Shown here piece after piece: positions 22,297-33,582 of a stretch of 64,000 nt of DNA; positions within the stretch are counted from its first letter, which is position 1, and each line of letters opens with the position of its first letter. The DNA is from Pochonia chlamydosporia 170 (taxonomy: Eukaryota; Ascomycota; Sordariomycetes; Hypocreales; Clavicipitaceae): positions 248,001 to 312,000 of the forward strand of contig NC_035794.1 of NCBI RefSeq assembly GCF_001653235.2, in the 5' to 3' direction. The position numbers and the translations under genes are program-made. Under the pieces are notes generated by a model. The model ran no database searches and was not told where the DNA came from. It was given only the letters and a program-made list of their open reading frames with translations.

Positions 22297-24657
22297 ATGA
22301 GCAACCAGAGCCGCAGTGAAGTCGACTCTGGGCATCATGGCTCATCGCTAGCTGGTAAGTGCTGTCATCCTTTCATATACCAGCGAAAACATTGCTAACC
22401 ATAGAACCACTGCTTCAAGTCCCAGTTCCAGATCGAAATAGCTCCTCCTCGAACCCATCTGAAAGACACCGTGCCAGTTGGCTTACTACCATCGAAGTTT
22501 CACCTGATCAGACTCAGCAGCACCTCCAGACTCAACTTCCTGCTCTTCAAGAGTCCCGTGGAGGACTTGCGTCCATCATCAAGCGCCAAAATTCCCGAGG
22601 ACCTCCAATCAATCCAACCGCTTCTCCTACAACTTTAGTTTCTGCAGTGCAATCTCTCGATCTGACAGTTCCAAGCGTTTGTCAAGGTGGCCCACAAGCC
22701 AGCAACGGAGACGGTATCTCTCAACAGAATCCTAGCAATAATTTTCGGTCTGCTGTTCCAAATTTGGAGTATCCCATTAATCCTGAAACGACTGGGCTCA
22801 GTGGCCCATCGGTAGCTTCGCAGCAATTTGCATCAGTGTCTGGCAACAGCGGAACGAAAGAGATGAATCACGAACCCCAGCTTCAGAGGCTGACGATGAC
22901 ACCAGAAATCTACAGCGACCTCGTTACAAATCTTATTCAGCAATCGATCCAAGTTGGCCGTAATACCGATTCTCTTCTGCAAACTATCTCTGCTGAAGCC
23001 TTCGGAAATGGAACCGCTTCTTATCCAGCTCATGTTGGCACTGTCAGCACAGCTGTCCTACATGGTCCGTCAGGCTTTCCTCGTCCTATTGATCCAGTTG
23101 GATTTGCTGCGTCTCGTAAACTTACTGGTCATGTTGGTGCCATCACGTCTGTGAGCTCCAATGCTGCTAATAGCTCTTACGCTTTTCACAACGCCGGTAC
23201 GATCGGGGGTACCAGCCCTGCCGCAACTCCAGGTTTTAAGGAAAATGATGCCGTTAATATTGTCATGAATGACAGGGATCTTACTCTCCTCAGGCAAAGA
23301 ACTGGAAATGATAATTCTTCTTGGCCTACTGCTAACAATCTTGGCGAGAATTGCCAAAATGCTGTTTTCGAACAAGTTCCTCGTCCCGCTACTATTTCTG
23401 CCGCTCATGAACCTACTCAGGAGAACCTAGGCCATCACAACTTTATTTCTTCTAATACCGGAGCTCTTACTCATCTCGAAACGACAGGACTACCCAACCT
23501 TGCTCATCCTGGCATCCCCCATGGACACACTGGACATAAGAGCCCTAATCAACCTGGCTGTCCTGGAAGTCGACCCTTTCCCGAACCTCGAGGCTCCTCT
23601 CATCATAATGCTCCTTCTGCTCCCGCAGGTGTCCCCGGAATTAATCGACCCTCTGACACACGAGGACCCTTCAGTCGCATCAACTATCCTAATATGCGTC
23701 CTGTCCCAGAAACTCCCTATCACCAGGTTAACACTACACAGGTAAGTTACGTCAACCCCTTACACCAAATACATCCTAACCCCCTACAAGACCAGAGGAA
23801 CCACCTACCGCGCAACCCCCGTACAAAACACCACGCAGATAATCTCAACCCCAACAAGTGCCATCACAACAGGCACCCAGGCCACCGGCTTCGTGCCCAT
23901 GCTGGCCGTCACCCGCCCCGACATGATCGGCAGAGACGTCACCCCCATGCCGCTCGGCAGCCAAGCCGTCGTGGACCTCAAATTCTCCCCCCGCTACCAC
24001 GGCATGCACACAGAATCAAACGCCAGCGCAGACCACCTCCGTCCCGACCAAAACTGCGCCCTCTGGATCACCCAGCTGCCGCCCGACGTCACAGTCTCGG
24101 AGCTCCTAGCGGAGATTCGACAAATCGGCCGCGTCTTCGCCACGTTCATCAACCGTTCGGACGGGGTGCAGCATCCCAAGTCCGCTGCGAAGCTGGTGTT
24201 TTTCAAGCCGCAGGAGGCGCAGAAACTGCTTTCGCGCATTTCGCATAGTCCGCTTGTTGTTCGGGGACATAAGGCGCAGATGGCGCTGAATAGGATCAAG
24301 TACGAGGAGCATACTACTGAGAGGGGGGAGTCTCGCGTCTTGATCATCACGGGGCATAGGAGGTTTGTAAATGAGGATAGTTTGACGGCCTATTTTGAGG
24401 GTAGGTTTGCGTTTCAGATCGACCAGGTGCAGACTTTGGTGCAGTTTGGGAATAGGGCGGTGGTTGAGTACAAGTTTGGGAGTTATCGGTGTCAGTCGCA
24501 GATGGGGATGAAGGCTTTGCTGCTGGATCGGCCGATTGGGCTTGAGATGGTTGAGTTTGGGGCCGATCCGTGTGAGGTCGGCAGTGAGACGACTTCGTTT
24601 TCTATTGCTGGGGAGAGAATTCAGGGGCACGGGTTCAATCTCTCCGTCATGGAGTAA
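22297..24657 (+). CDS. RRM-type RNA-binding protein with a long disordered N-terminal half
   Basis: Three exons: 22297-22354, 22405-23741 and 23791-24657; introns 50 and 49 bp; 2262 nt, 753 aa. The first ATG is 22297, needed because exon 2 has no good N-terminal Met. Residues 1 to about 530 are Ser/Pro/Asn/Gln/Thr-rich and likely disordered. A typical RNA recognition motif lies around residues 554-615, with CALWITQLPPD as its first strand and AAKLVFFK as its RNP1-like strand. A second, weaker RRM-like segment follows, with SRVLIITGHRRFVNED at its start. The likely role is RNA binding in nucleus or cytoplasm; the target is unknown. Exon 2 uses mostly A/T-ending codons while the start of exon 3 is strongly C/G-ending. 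Confidence 0.8.
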
Positions 24658-25090
24658 TTGGATCGTTGATTGTACAAATGAAGGGGGTACGACGTGTGAG
24701 AGGAGGTTGGCCTGGTTGTTGCGCTCGTTTGGAAGAAACTTGTGAGTCGATTAGGTGCTATTCGAGACGGGGGTGCTACGGTTGGAGGGATAGATGGATT
24801 TTGTGGTGTGTTCGGCTCATGCGCCATGTCTGAGTGTATCAACAGTGTTTGGAGTATCTGCGACTTGAACTTGAGGGAATTGCGATTGGGGACTTCAAAG
24901 CAGGGAGTTTTAGACAACAGCTAGACAAGGCGGTTTGGAAAGACGATTTCTCACCGCAGTATGGAAACGGCGGCGTTGGCTCTAATTTCACAACTGAGTT
25001 AGACGCAAAATGCATCAGATGGACGGCAATGGACCAGATCGGCGTTGACGCAGAAGATAGCTTTGTATTTCTGAGGATGGATCACATATC
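24658..25090. other. Convergent intergenic region
   Basis: These 433 bp lie between the stop codons of the RRM gene and the second Zn2Cys6 gene. They should hold both 3' untranslated regions. No other content is visible. Confidence 0.5.
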
Positions 25091-27163
25091 TCAATCTTCC
25101 AAGTCGCCCCAGAATGTTTTGAGATCCTCCTGTCGCCACTTTGTCCCCCACCCAGATTCCTTCTCAATCCTCTCCAGTATATCTAGAATTGCCTTGTGCT
25201 CAGCAGGATGACTCATGCATCTGCCGGCCACCCACAGCGGTTGAACGGCGTTCGTCCACGCGCCGTGGTGGGCGTTGGATATGCTGATTCCACAAATTCG
25301 ACGTGCATGCCACAGAATGCTCTTTGGCATTGGCGTCAGTTTCACGTTTGCTGGCTGATTTTGCAGCATCAGCACCGATGCGGTGTGATAGAGCTGGTTG
25401 CCGGATATGGCGGCTGGGTTGGAGAAGATGATGGTCGGGAACGGAGATGATTCAGTTGATGGGGTTGTCATGACGGGTAGGAGAGGCGCAGGTCGTTTAT
25501 CCTGCCATTCAGATATGTACTTCCACAGCTTCAGCCAGCGTGTGCGAAATTTCGGATCCGAGCGGTTTGTGACTTGTAATGATGTCATGCCCGACAATGG
25601 CGATAAGAGGTTCAGAACTTGAGCTGTGAGATAGACGGCGTAGTTTGCCCATCCTGAAAAGTTTTCGACGGACTCGAACATACGGACATCATCATCGATG
25701 CTCAATTTAGATGCCCAATGTGAGACAGGGATTAATGTCGTCACGGACGATATAAGAGCACCACATACATCCATCCTCGCAAAACACCAAAATAATGCCT
25801 GGTCCACTCCGCCAACAAAGCCATTGATTCCGACTGCCTCCATTAAGCTGGCACATCCATCAAGGTGCCGTTGCCATGCTTTGGGCGAGCAGCTTAGCAT
25901 CTCTAGAACGCAAAGGATGACACAGGACGCAATCGCGGCCGTTGAGCGAGACGCAAGGTTCGGAAGCAAGAGGTGTATTGCTTCTTGGTATAACGCCAAG
26001 CTCCGATCTGTGGGTTGCGTCGTCTCTTTCAGCTCTTGTTGTCGAGCAGAGAGCGCAAGAATGGCGTATCGTAAGTGGTCGTTAGACGGTGCCAACGTTG
26101 GCAGGGAGAACTGAAAGTGGCGTTCTATGTCAAATTTGTCCAGCCAAGGAGCAACTTCGTCGAACCAGTTTCGCCAAAGATTACACTCTTCTTCTTTAGA
26201 CAATACAGGCTTCTCTATCTCGAGTGTTATTGCCGGGGCTTCAGGAACAGTACCAAGTGATTTGTCGTGTCTGTCGCCCTCGCCGTTTTCGATCTCAGCT
26301 CCATCAATGTCAACCCTCGGCGTGGTTGGTCTTGTGGACGCAGTGGAACGAACTTCTTGGATCAGGTGTTGCCTCAAGGTAGAGTGCAGCTCATGATACG
26401 CAGTTCCCGGAAGGAATATCCCATCTTCAAAGGAAGTTCCGTTGGGTGTGAATGGCTGATTACGGTCGAGGTAATCTGCTAGGAGGCCGATTGGCATTGG
26501 AGGATCCAGTCGCATCCGTAGAGCATGATCTGCTACTTCGGTCGATTGTCCGCCTTGGCTGAAGTACAGCAAGTCGGCGACAGCGTTTTCTGTCTGCCGA
26601 CGAGATACTGGCGAGGCAGAGTCATTCGTGAGCAATGGCGACTCCGTGTCTGCATATGAGACGCCCATTGGTCCTACACCAAGCGCTCCAAACGATTCCG
26701 CCGGCGAGACCTCATCGAAGACGGATATTCCAGGTGTATGTGTGTTTGCAGCTCCACCAATGTAAAGGCTGTTGTCACCAGCAAGGTGTCCAGAGCCGAA
26801 ACGCGTACTCTCTTCATCGTCGTCAAAGTTTAGTTGCGGAGGTGATGAGATGTTGTAATCGCGAATCACCTCTGAGGTGACGTCCAAGATCTCGTAGTGT
26901 TTTGGTGCTCGTCTCGCAACTCGTCGCATAGAAGGATGATTGTCCCCAAGATGCTGAGCATTTTCATCTCGAAAGCTTAGCTTCAAACCCCAGCGACACT
27001 GTTGCTTCTTCTTGCTGCAGCCGCCGCATGTTGGTCGTCGCTCATCACATTTTCTCTTCTTCTTGCGGCAGTTGAGGCAGCCTGTGCGTGTTCTGATTCT
27101 TTTCACAGGCATGGAGCTTGACTGACCGTCCCCTTGGTCTGCATCAGCGGGAGACTTGGTCAT
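25091..27163 (-). CDS. Zn2Cys6 fungal transcription factor (second)
   Basis: A single exon of 2073 nt encodes 690 aa. The zinc cluster near the N-terminus has Cys at 29, 32, 39, 46, 49 and 56 with a basic KKKRK stretch between the second and third. A long acidic and Ser/Thr-rich linker (about 85-310) precedes the fungal-specific regulatory region, with the ECNLWRNWFDEVAPWLDKF segment near residue 330 typical of the Fungal_trans_2 family (Pfam PF11951), whose members include Arg81-like and UPC2-like regulators. The C-terminus ends with a helical GWGTKWRQEDLKTFWGD-like stretch often seen in this group. Targets are unknown. The ADP-ribosylglycohydrolase gene lies 495 bp upstream on the same strand. 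Confidence 0.88.
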   Translation of the reverse strand: MTKSPADADQGDGQSSSMPVKRIRTRTGCLNCRKKKRKCDERRPTCGGCSKKKQQCRWGLKLSFRDENAQHLGDNHPSMRRVARRAPKHYEILDVTSEVIRDYNISSPPQLNFDDDEESTRFGSGHLAGDNSLYIGGAANTHTPGISVFDEVSPAESFGALGVGPMGVSYADTESPLLTNDSASPVSRRQTENAVADLLYFSQGGQSTEVADHALRMRLDPPMPIGLLADYLDRNQPFTPNGTSFEDGIFLPGTAYHELHSTLRQHLIQEVRSTASTRPTTPRVDIDGAEIENGEGDRHDKSLGTVPEAPAITLEIEKPVLSKEEECNLWRNWFDEVAPWLDKFDIERHFQFSLPTLAPSNDHLRYAILALSARQQELKETTQPTDRSLALYQEAIHLLLPNLASRSTAAIASCVILCVLEMLSCSPKAWQRHLDGCASLMEAVGINGFVGGVDQALFWCFARMDVCGALISSVTTLIPVSHWASKLSIDDDVRMFESVENFSGWANYAVYLTAQVLNLLSPLSGMTSLQVTNRSDPKFRTRWLKLWKYISEWQDKRPAPLLPVMTTPSTESSPFPTIIFSNPAAISGNQLYHTASVLMLQNQPANVKLTPMPKSILWHARRICGISISNAHHGAWTNAVQPLWVAGRCMSHPAEHKAILDILERIEKESGWGTKWRQEDLKTFWGDLED

Positions 27164-27658
27164 TGTGGTTAAGCGGAGCCGCTGTTCGAGCTTAATGCAA
27201 CATCAAGCATGGAAGCGCATCAAGGTGGGACGTGGATTTCACCTCTCGTTCCCAGCGATTGCTACCATCGCATTGAATTTCCGTCACAATGAGGCAAGCT
27301 CGGCTTGCATTTACCCGGGAAAGCAGAGGGTAGTTGGTGGGCGCTTCTGGTTGCCCTTTGAAGCCGCAGCCGATTGCGGGTGGAAATGCGGGGCGCTTGT
27401 TGAGGCAGTTTTAAGCGCTGCCCTCACCACAAGAGGTGAGAGCAAACTATTACTAGTTGACATGTCAAGTGTTGCCAAACTGCTTACATGAGGCAAAGGC
27501 ATTGATGTTGTCAACTGGACAAGCGTGGTGCAAATTCCATCAAAAGTCTCCCCAAATAATTTTCCATGATTTAATTATACCGTTTGTCATAACAAAATCT
27601 GCATTCTTCCCACAATACAATACATTATACTCAAAGCTTGCCTCGTGCTTGCTTTGCC
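27164..27658. other. Intergenic region between regulator and glycohydrolase genes
   Basis: Both flanking genes run leftward, so this holds the regulator promoter and the glycohydrolase 3' end. No separate gene is supported. Confidence 0.5.
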
Positions 27659-28996
27659 TCATTTCCATTTCAACCAGCTACTGCCTTTAGCCTTCCTTTG
27701 TTCCTCCTCTTCCGCCTTTGTTCTCTCTTGCTCCCTTTTTGCCATATCCGCTTGCAACAACATTACTTTCTCCTCCATCTGCTTATCTGTAGGTATTCCT
27801 CTGCCTGCGTGAGGTTGTGTCTCTTTGTCCTCAGACCCTTTGTAGGTTCCCTCAGCCACGCCAAGAAGTTGACACAGTCCTTCAGCCTTTTGCATCAACC
27901 ACGGTCCATGCCGAAGACCATCTCGCCAATGTGGAGGCAGCGTCCTGTATCCAAGATACGCACCAAGAAGAGCACCAGCGAAGCATGCATTTGTGTCAGC
28001 GTCTCCTCCTCGCATAATTAGATCCGTTATCAACGGCTCGAAAACAGCCAACTGAGAAGCCAACGAATGTCCCGATTCGGCCGATTTGCGCATTGCCATG
28101 CGGAGGACATGAATGCCAGAGCCGAATGTTTTGTAGACATATCCAATTTTATATCCATCATCGAGCTGCAGCACATCAAGGCTGTTAACTTTAGCATGCC
28201 TCCGAAACTCGGCAAGATCCAGGTCCGGCTCATCTCGTCGCTCTGGATCTTGTAACAATCGGGCCCTGTAGCCGGTCCACCACGATAATCCTTGGGCAAT
28301 CGTTGCGTCAATGTCATCTTCTGTCCTAATCTCCTGACGCAGCAGTCCACGAATAAGAACGGTTCCGATGGCACAAGAAATGATGCATCGCGGGTCGACA
28401 TGAGTGACAACCGAGTAAGATGCTGCAGTTTCAAAAGTGTCATACAGTGGTTTGTTCAAGCAAAGCAAGCCTAGGGGGTGCGTTCGCATGAGACTTCCAT
28501 TGGGGGCGACATGATAGTTCGTATTCTTCCAATGCGTTCTAGCTGTGCCTTCGGGGTCTTCGAGATATGTTTTTGTCCGGACAATAGATCCAACGGTTCT
28601 GCCCAGGCCTAGAGGCAAGGTATCCAAAGCACGTAGCCCAAATTGAACCCAGATCAAGAGTCGTGACGCGAAATCCTGTGCATCGAGCTCTTTGCAATCT
28701 TTGTGCAGGCATGACAACAGAATTAGCATTGCATGGTCTGTATCGTCAGTCCATTCTCCCGGTCGATGCGGGTTCCGATGGGCATCACGGCGGAACAGGG
28801 TGGCATCTGATTCGGGATGAAGTACAAACTTCCGTGATGGATATGCGATAGAGGACATATGGCCCGATAGAAACTCGGTATATAGTCCAATAGCATCTCC
28901 CAAGGCTGATCCAAACAAGCAGCCGATAATTCGGTCGTGGATGGTCTCCTTTGCCAACCCATTGATGCCTTCTGGAGCGATGCCAAAAATGTCCAT
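27659..28996 (-). CDS. ADP-ribosylglycohydrolase family protein
   Basis: The intronless 445-residue protein belongs to the ADP_ribosyl_GH family (Pfam PF03747; DraG and ARH1-3). The N-terminal signature GCLFGSALGDAIG spans residues 25-37. The dinuclear metal site is represented by TDD at 83-85 in GEWTDDTDHAM and by the GGDADTNACFAG motif with D332, D334 and T335. Family members remove ADP-ribose from proteins or DNA, or hydrolyse related ADP-ribose compounds. Beyond the catalytic domain is a basic, Glu/Lys-rich tail (about 405-445) likely to form a charged helix ending in WLKWK. The precise substrate cannot be told. A macrodomain gene, acting on the same class of metabolite, lies about 13 kb to the left. 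Confidence 0.88.
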   Translation of the reverse strand: MDIFGIAPEGINGLAKETIHDRIIGCLFGSALGDAIGLYTEFLSGHMSSIAYPSRKFVLHPESDATLFRRDAHRNPHRPGEWTDDTDHAMLILLSCLHKDCKELDAQDFASRLLIWVQFGLRALDTLPLGLGRTVGSIVRTKTYLEDPEGTARTHWKNTNYHVAPNGSLMRTHPLGLLCLNKPLYDTFETAASYSVVTHVDPRCIISCAIGTVLIRGLLRQEIRTEDDIDATIAQGLSWWTGYRARLLQDPERRDEPDLDLAEFRRHAKVNSLDVLQLDDGYKIGYVYKTFGSGIHVLRMAMRKSAESGHSLASQLAVFEPLITDLIMRGGDADTNACFAGALLGAYLGYRTLPPHWRDGLRHGPWLMQKAEGLCQLLGVAEGTYKGSEDKETQPHAGRGIPTDKQMEEKVMLLQADMAKREQERTKAEEEEQRKAKGSSWLKWK

Positions 28997-29589
28997 ATCG
29001 TCAGTGGTGATGTGATTTTCGCATCTGCTTTGTCACGAATTGAGGAAGTCGCGGTTACGAGGAGCTGTTCATTTTGAACGATTTTCTTCGTCAATTGTCT
29101 TCAAGGCAGCCATTTTACAGGTCTTTTATGTAGCTGCCTTGCTTCAGCTGAGGGACAACGAACAAGGCAGACTCGTGGATAAAGTGATCCATGTATCGCT
29201 GGCTGAAGCCAAGGCCAGATGCCGTTAGCGCCCTTGTCAGTTGCCAGACAGGTGGCAGGCACCCATATTCTAAATTTACAGCTGTCACTTCAGCCCATGT
29301 GCCTCCAGCCACTAAAATGTCCAGGAGGGCAAGAGCGTGTCAGGCTGGCAGGTCACCGTGGGAAACAGCCATCCATTGTGAAGCTTCACTGTTGTCTTCC
29401 ACACACAACTTGGCTCTTTGGACAAAAACACTTGACATTTGACATCTTATGCACGCTCCATTCCGATTCTGCACCCTTTGCATGATCTATGGTCTCCATT
29501 GTTGCCATTACTACTTCAAACCACGTTTGCCAGGGAGCACATCCGGCAATCAGGGCATGCCTCGCAAGATAGGTCCATGAATTACTACA
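28997..29589. other. Intergenic region upstream of the glycohydrolase gene
   Basis: This contains the glycohydrolase promoter and the 3' flank of the SDR gene. Short overlapping ORFs have no recognisable features. Confidence 0.5.
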
Positions 29590-30587
29590 TTACGCGGAAG
29601 CGCAATGTCCGCCATCAACTCTCAGATCAGACCCATGCATAAAGGCAGCACCTTCGGAAAGCAGAAACACAGCCGGTAACTTCAAGTCCTCTGGCCTACC
29701 GAATCGCCCAAGCAGCGCTCCCTGCTTCCACGTCTCTTCGAGTTCTGGTCTTTCCGCTAGTAACTGGTCGGTCATGGGTGTGACGATATACTAATGGCGT
29801 TCCAATTAGTAACCATTCGTTCGACATCGACCCGCAGGCTCGGGTTGTAGGTACTCACTCCTGGAGAAATGGAATTCACTCGAATACCAAACTGCCCCCA
29901 TTCTTGGGCAAGCGACCGACACATTTGCTGAGCAGCTGCTTTGCTTGCATTATATGCTGTGCAGTAAAGACCCTAGCATCAAGTAGTTAGTTACGAACAC
30001 GGTGTAACTCCTTCAGCCATGATCAAACTTACTCTGTTGGCAATATTTCCAGACATGCTAGCAATGATGACAATGCTACCTGGTCTTTTTGCCTTGTGCA
30101 ATATTCTTGCCGCATGTTTGCAAGTGTTGAACACGCCAGTCACATTGACTTTGAGTATTCTCTCAAAGTCCAACGAAGGATAGTCCAGCGCTGGAATCGT
30201 TTGCTGGACACCAGCACAAGCAATAGTGCCCCAGAATGGTGAGCCGAGGACCTCAGCATCTGCAGCTACTGATTCCATGACGGCTTCGACGGCGGTTTCA
30301 TTCGTGACGTCGCAGTGGTTGTACGAAGCGACTACTTTGTTGGCTGATGCAAGTTTTTGCAGATGCGCCCATTCCGCTGGAGCTGGTGTTTCTAAGATAT
30401 CTAGGCAAGCGACATTGCCACCCGATTCTACGACAGCCATCGCCAAGGTAATACCGATGCCTCGAGCGCCACCAGTGATGGCAATCGTCTTACCGGCAAG
30501 AGACAAGAGCTGTGGTGTGGACATTGCTGTGCTGGTGGTTGCTTGAGATTCCGGCGACTCGGTGTTATTCACAATCCATGGTGCCAT
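29590..30587 (-). CDS. Short-chain dehydrogenase/reductase (sorbose reductase-like)
   Basis: Three exons: 30033-30587, 29859-29972 and 29590-29790; introns 60 and 68 bp; 870 nt, 289 aa. A classical SDR: cofactor-binding TGGARGIG at residues 38-45, CDVT near 112-115 (adenine-pocket aspartate), IACAGVQQ in place of the usual NNAG, a catalytic Ser in [12 protein letters not shown], and YNASK with Tyr192 and Lys196 restored by the first splice. The C-terminus [13 protein letters not shown] is typical. The closest remembered relatives are fungal NADP-dependent mannitol dehydrogenases, L-sorbose/xylulose reductases and similar polyol enzymes, so a sugar or polyol substrate is likely but unproven. 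It is divergent from the DHAS-like transketolase gene, which suggests shared regulation. Confidence 0.82.
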
Positions 30588-31239
30588 GGTGCCGAAAGAT
30601 CAAAATTGAGAGAAGGAGGCGAGCAACAGCTGACGCTTCAAAAGCTGAAAGAGCACCGCCAGTGGTCTCATGACATGAGGCGCCGTAACAGTTGAGGCGG
30701 CAGTGCGGTTATAAGAGCTTCCCCTCAACCATTCTCCTCAACGCCAACCGACATCGCAATCGCAGCTGCATTCCTGTGCTACCAATTTGAGTTTGCCATT
30801 ATCGGCAACACCAGCAACGAATGGAGTCTACAGCAGTAATCGCAAGCGTGTCTTGCGGGTTCTGGCGCCACAAGTCCTCAAACACATGAGCAGTGAATTG
30901 ATTCGAGACCCGGTAAAATTGGGCCCGAGAAGCCAAAGGCAATATAATCGAGCTGAGGGGGTTGCTTGAGTACAGCACTGCCCTTGGTGCTTGGTGCGCT
31001 TGGCATTGCCGTTTATGGAACAAGGAAATCGTATGCGACAAACTCGAAGCTCCATCATGAAGTTGTAAAGTGATCTAGATACTCCATGACGACACTTTTC
31101 TAGTAGGTGGGTTGATCAGACGTAAGTTAAATATGTGTTTTATTCGGTATCTCAATTTCCTGTATTTCGATCAAACTCTTGCCTTGTGACTCCCCGTTTC
31201 GTTGGTCTCGGGTTCCATTCAATCGCAACACCCGAATTA
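30588..31239. promoter_or_regulatory. Divergent promoter shared by the SDR and DHAS-like genes
   Basis: The 652-bp region separates two start codons pointing away from each other and contains no supported ORF. It is short for two fully separate promoters in this window, where several divergent pairs have 0.9-4 kb between them. Specific binding sites could not be assigned with confidence. Confidence 0.5.
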
Positions 31240-33582
31240 ATGGCGCCTATTGCAGTCACACCAAACGGAACGAGCTTGCGCATGCAAGTATCGAAAGATT
31301 TGAATCGTTACAAAAATAAAGACCAGAATACAATTGACCTGGTCCTGAATCAATTCCGTTGCTTGATTGCGGACTTGTGCCAGCAGTTCAATGGCGGTCA
31401 TCCAGGGTAAGTTTCAGACGGTGATCGATGTGTTAGCCAACAACTAATACATCACAGGAGCGCAATGGGCATGGCAGCCATCGGAGTTGCTCTCTGGAAA
31501 TATGTCATGAAATACTCCCCGAACAACCCTAATTACTTCAATCGCGATCGTTTTGTCCTATCGAACGGGCACACATGCCTCTTCCAATACTCATTCCTCC
31601 ACCTTACAGGATATAAGGCCATGACATTTGACCAACTCAAGTCATACCACTCGGCACGACAAGATTCGTTCTGTCCTGGCCACCCCGAGATTGAGCATGA
31701 GGGCATCGAAGTCACAACGGGCCCATTGGGACAGGGTATTGCCAACGCCGTCGGTCTGGCCATGGCCACGAAAAATCTCGCAGCTACGTATAACAAACCA
31801 AGCTACAACTTGGTCAACAATACGACTTGGTGCATGATAGGAGATGCTTGTCTACAAGAAGGTGTTGCGTTGGAAGCCATTCAGTTAGCCGGCCACTGGA
31901 AGCTAAACAACTTGGTGGTCATCTACGACAACAACCAAATCACCTGCGACGGTAGTGTTGATCTTTGCAGTACAGAAGACGTCAATACGAAGATGCAAGC
32001 CTGTGGCTGGGAGGTCATAGACGTACAAGATGGTTGCTATGACGTAAAGGGGTTGGTATTAGCCCTTTTGCGAGCCAAGTCTTCGACTGAAAAGCCTACA
32101 TTCATCAATGTTCGTACCATCATTGGTATTGGCAGCAAAGTTGCCGGCGATGCGAAAGCACACGGCGCTGCGTATGGTGATGAAGATGTACGCAGTATCA
32201 AGCAGGCATTTGGTATGAACCCGGACGAGCATTTCGTCCTTCATGACGAGGTGTATTCGTTCTTTGAGGATTTGAAAGAACGCGGAGACGCATTGGAATC
32301 CCAATGGAAGCAAATGTTGGACAGTTACGCAAATGAGCACCCAGAGCTGCACGAAGAGTTTATGAAGCGGGTTCACGGCGAATTCACCAAGGATTGGAAG
32401 TCAATAATCCCATCCAAGGATGTCCTACCTTCATCTCCTACTGCGACAAGGAAATCTGCCGGTCTGGTGTGCAATCCACTCGCCGAACAATTGAAAAACA
32501 TGATGGTTGGAACTGCCGATTTGTCTCCCTCAGTCAATATGATTTGGAAAGACAAGGTCGACTTTCAACATGTAAGAAGCCCATCTCCCTAATAGCCAGT
32601 CTGCGGTTCTAATTCGAGAGCAGCCTGAATTGAAGACCGAGTGCGGAATCAATGGCGACTACAGCGGCAGATATATCCACTGGGGGATTCGCGAACATGC
32701 CATGGCCGCTATTTCGAATGGTCTCGCCGCGTTCAACAAAGGAACATTCCTCCCCGTCACGTCCAGCTTCTTCATGTTCTACATTGTGAGTGGTACCATG
32801 TACTATTGGAATATGACTGACCCGGCTAACTTTCGCTCAAGTATGCCGCCCCCGGTGTTCGCATGGGTGCGCTTCAAAACCTTCAAGCAATCCACATCGC
32901 AACTCACGATTCCATTGGCACTGGCGAGGATGGTCCCACTCATCAACCTATTGCTCTCGCGGCATTGTATCGTGCAATGCCAAACTTTCTGTACATACGC
33001 CCCTGTGACTCAGAAGAAGTGGCAGGCGCTTTCATATCTGCCCTTGATGCTAAGGACACACCATCGATGATTTCACTCTCCCGACAAACTGTGGAGCAGT
33101 ATCCGCGGTATTCAAGCCGTGACGGCGCTCAAAGAGGCGCATACGTATTTATAGAGGAGGACAGAGCAGACGTGACACTTATCGGTGTAGGTGCTGAGAT
33201 GTGCTTCGCCGTCAAGACACGCGACGTCCTGAGGGAAAACTTCGGCATTACGGCTCGGATTGTGTCCTTCCCGTGCCAGAGATTGTTTGAGAAACAGCCA
33301 GTAGAGTACAAGAGACGAGTGCTGCAGTACCGATCAAACATGCCTAGAGTTGTTATTGAAGCGTACGCTGTAAATGGATGGGAGAGGTACGCAGACGCGG
33401 GGTTTTCGATGGCGTCTTTCGGCAAGAGTCTCCCTGGTAAAGATGCGTACAAGTTCTTTGGGTTTGATGAAAAGGTTATTGCGCCAGAGGTTGCTAGACT
33501 TGTCGAAGATGTTCGAAGGGATGGCATCGAGAGTCTGAGGGGGGAGTTTAGAGATTTGAATCCTGTAAAATCTGCGCATTAG
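31240..33582 (+). CDS. Dihydroxyacetone-synthase-like transketolase
   Basis: Four exons: 31240-31406, 31458-32571, 32624-32785 and 32842-33582; introns of 51-56 bp; 2184 nt, 727 aa. The thiamine diphosphate domain shows NGGHPGSAMGMAAIG, LSNGHTCLFQY and a GDACLQEG motif near residue 184, where ordinary transketolase has GDG, followed by DNNQITCDGSVD. The middle domain shows YSGRYIHWGIREHAM and the GEDGPTHQP motif. The GDA variant and STEDVN-type loop resemble formaldehyde transketolase (dihydroxyacetone synthase) of methylotrophic yeasts more than housekeeping transketolase. Those enzymes move a glycolaldehyde unit from xylulose 5-phosphate to formaldehyde. The C-terminus ends in SAH, not a canonical peroxisomal SKL-type signal. 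The acceptor substrate in this fungus is unproven. Confidence 0.82.
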
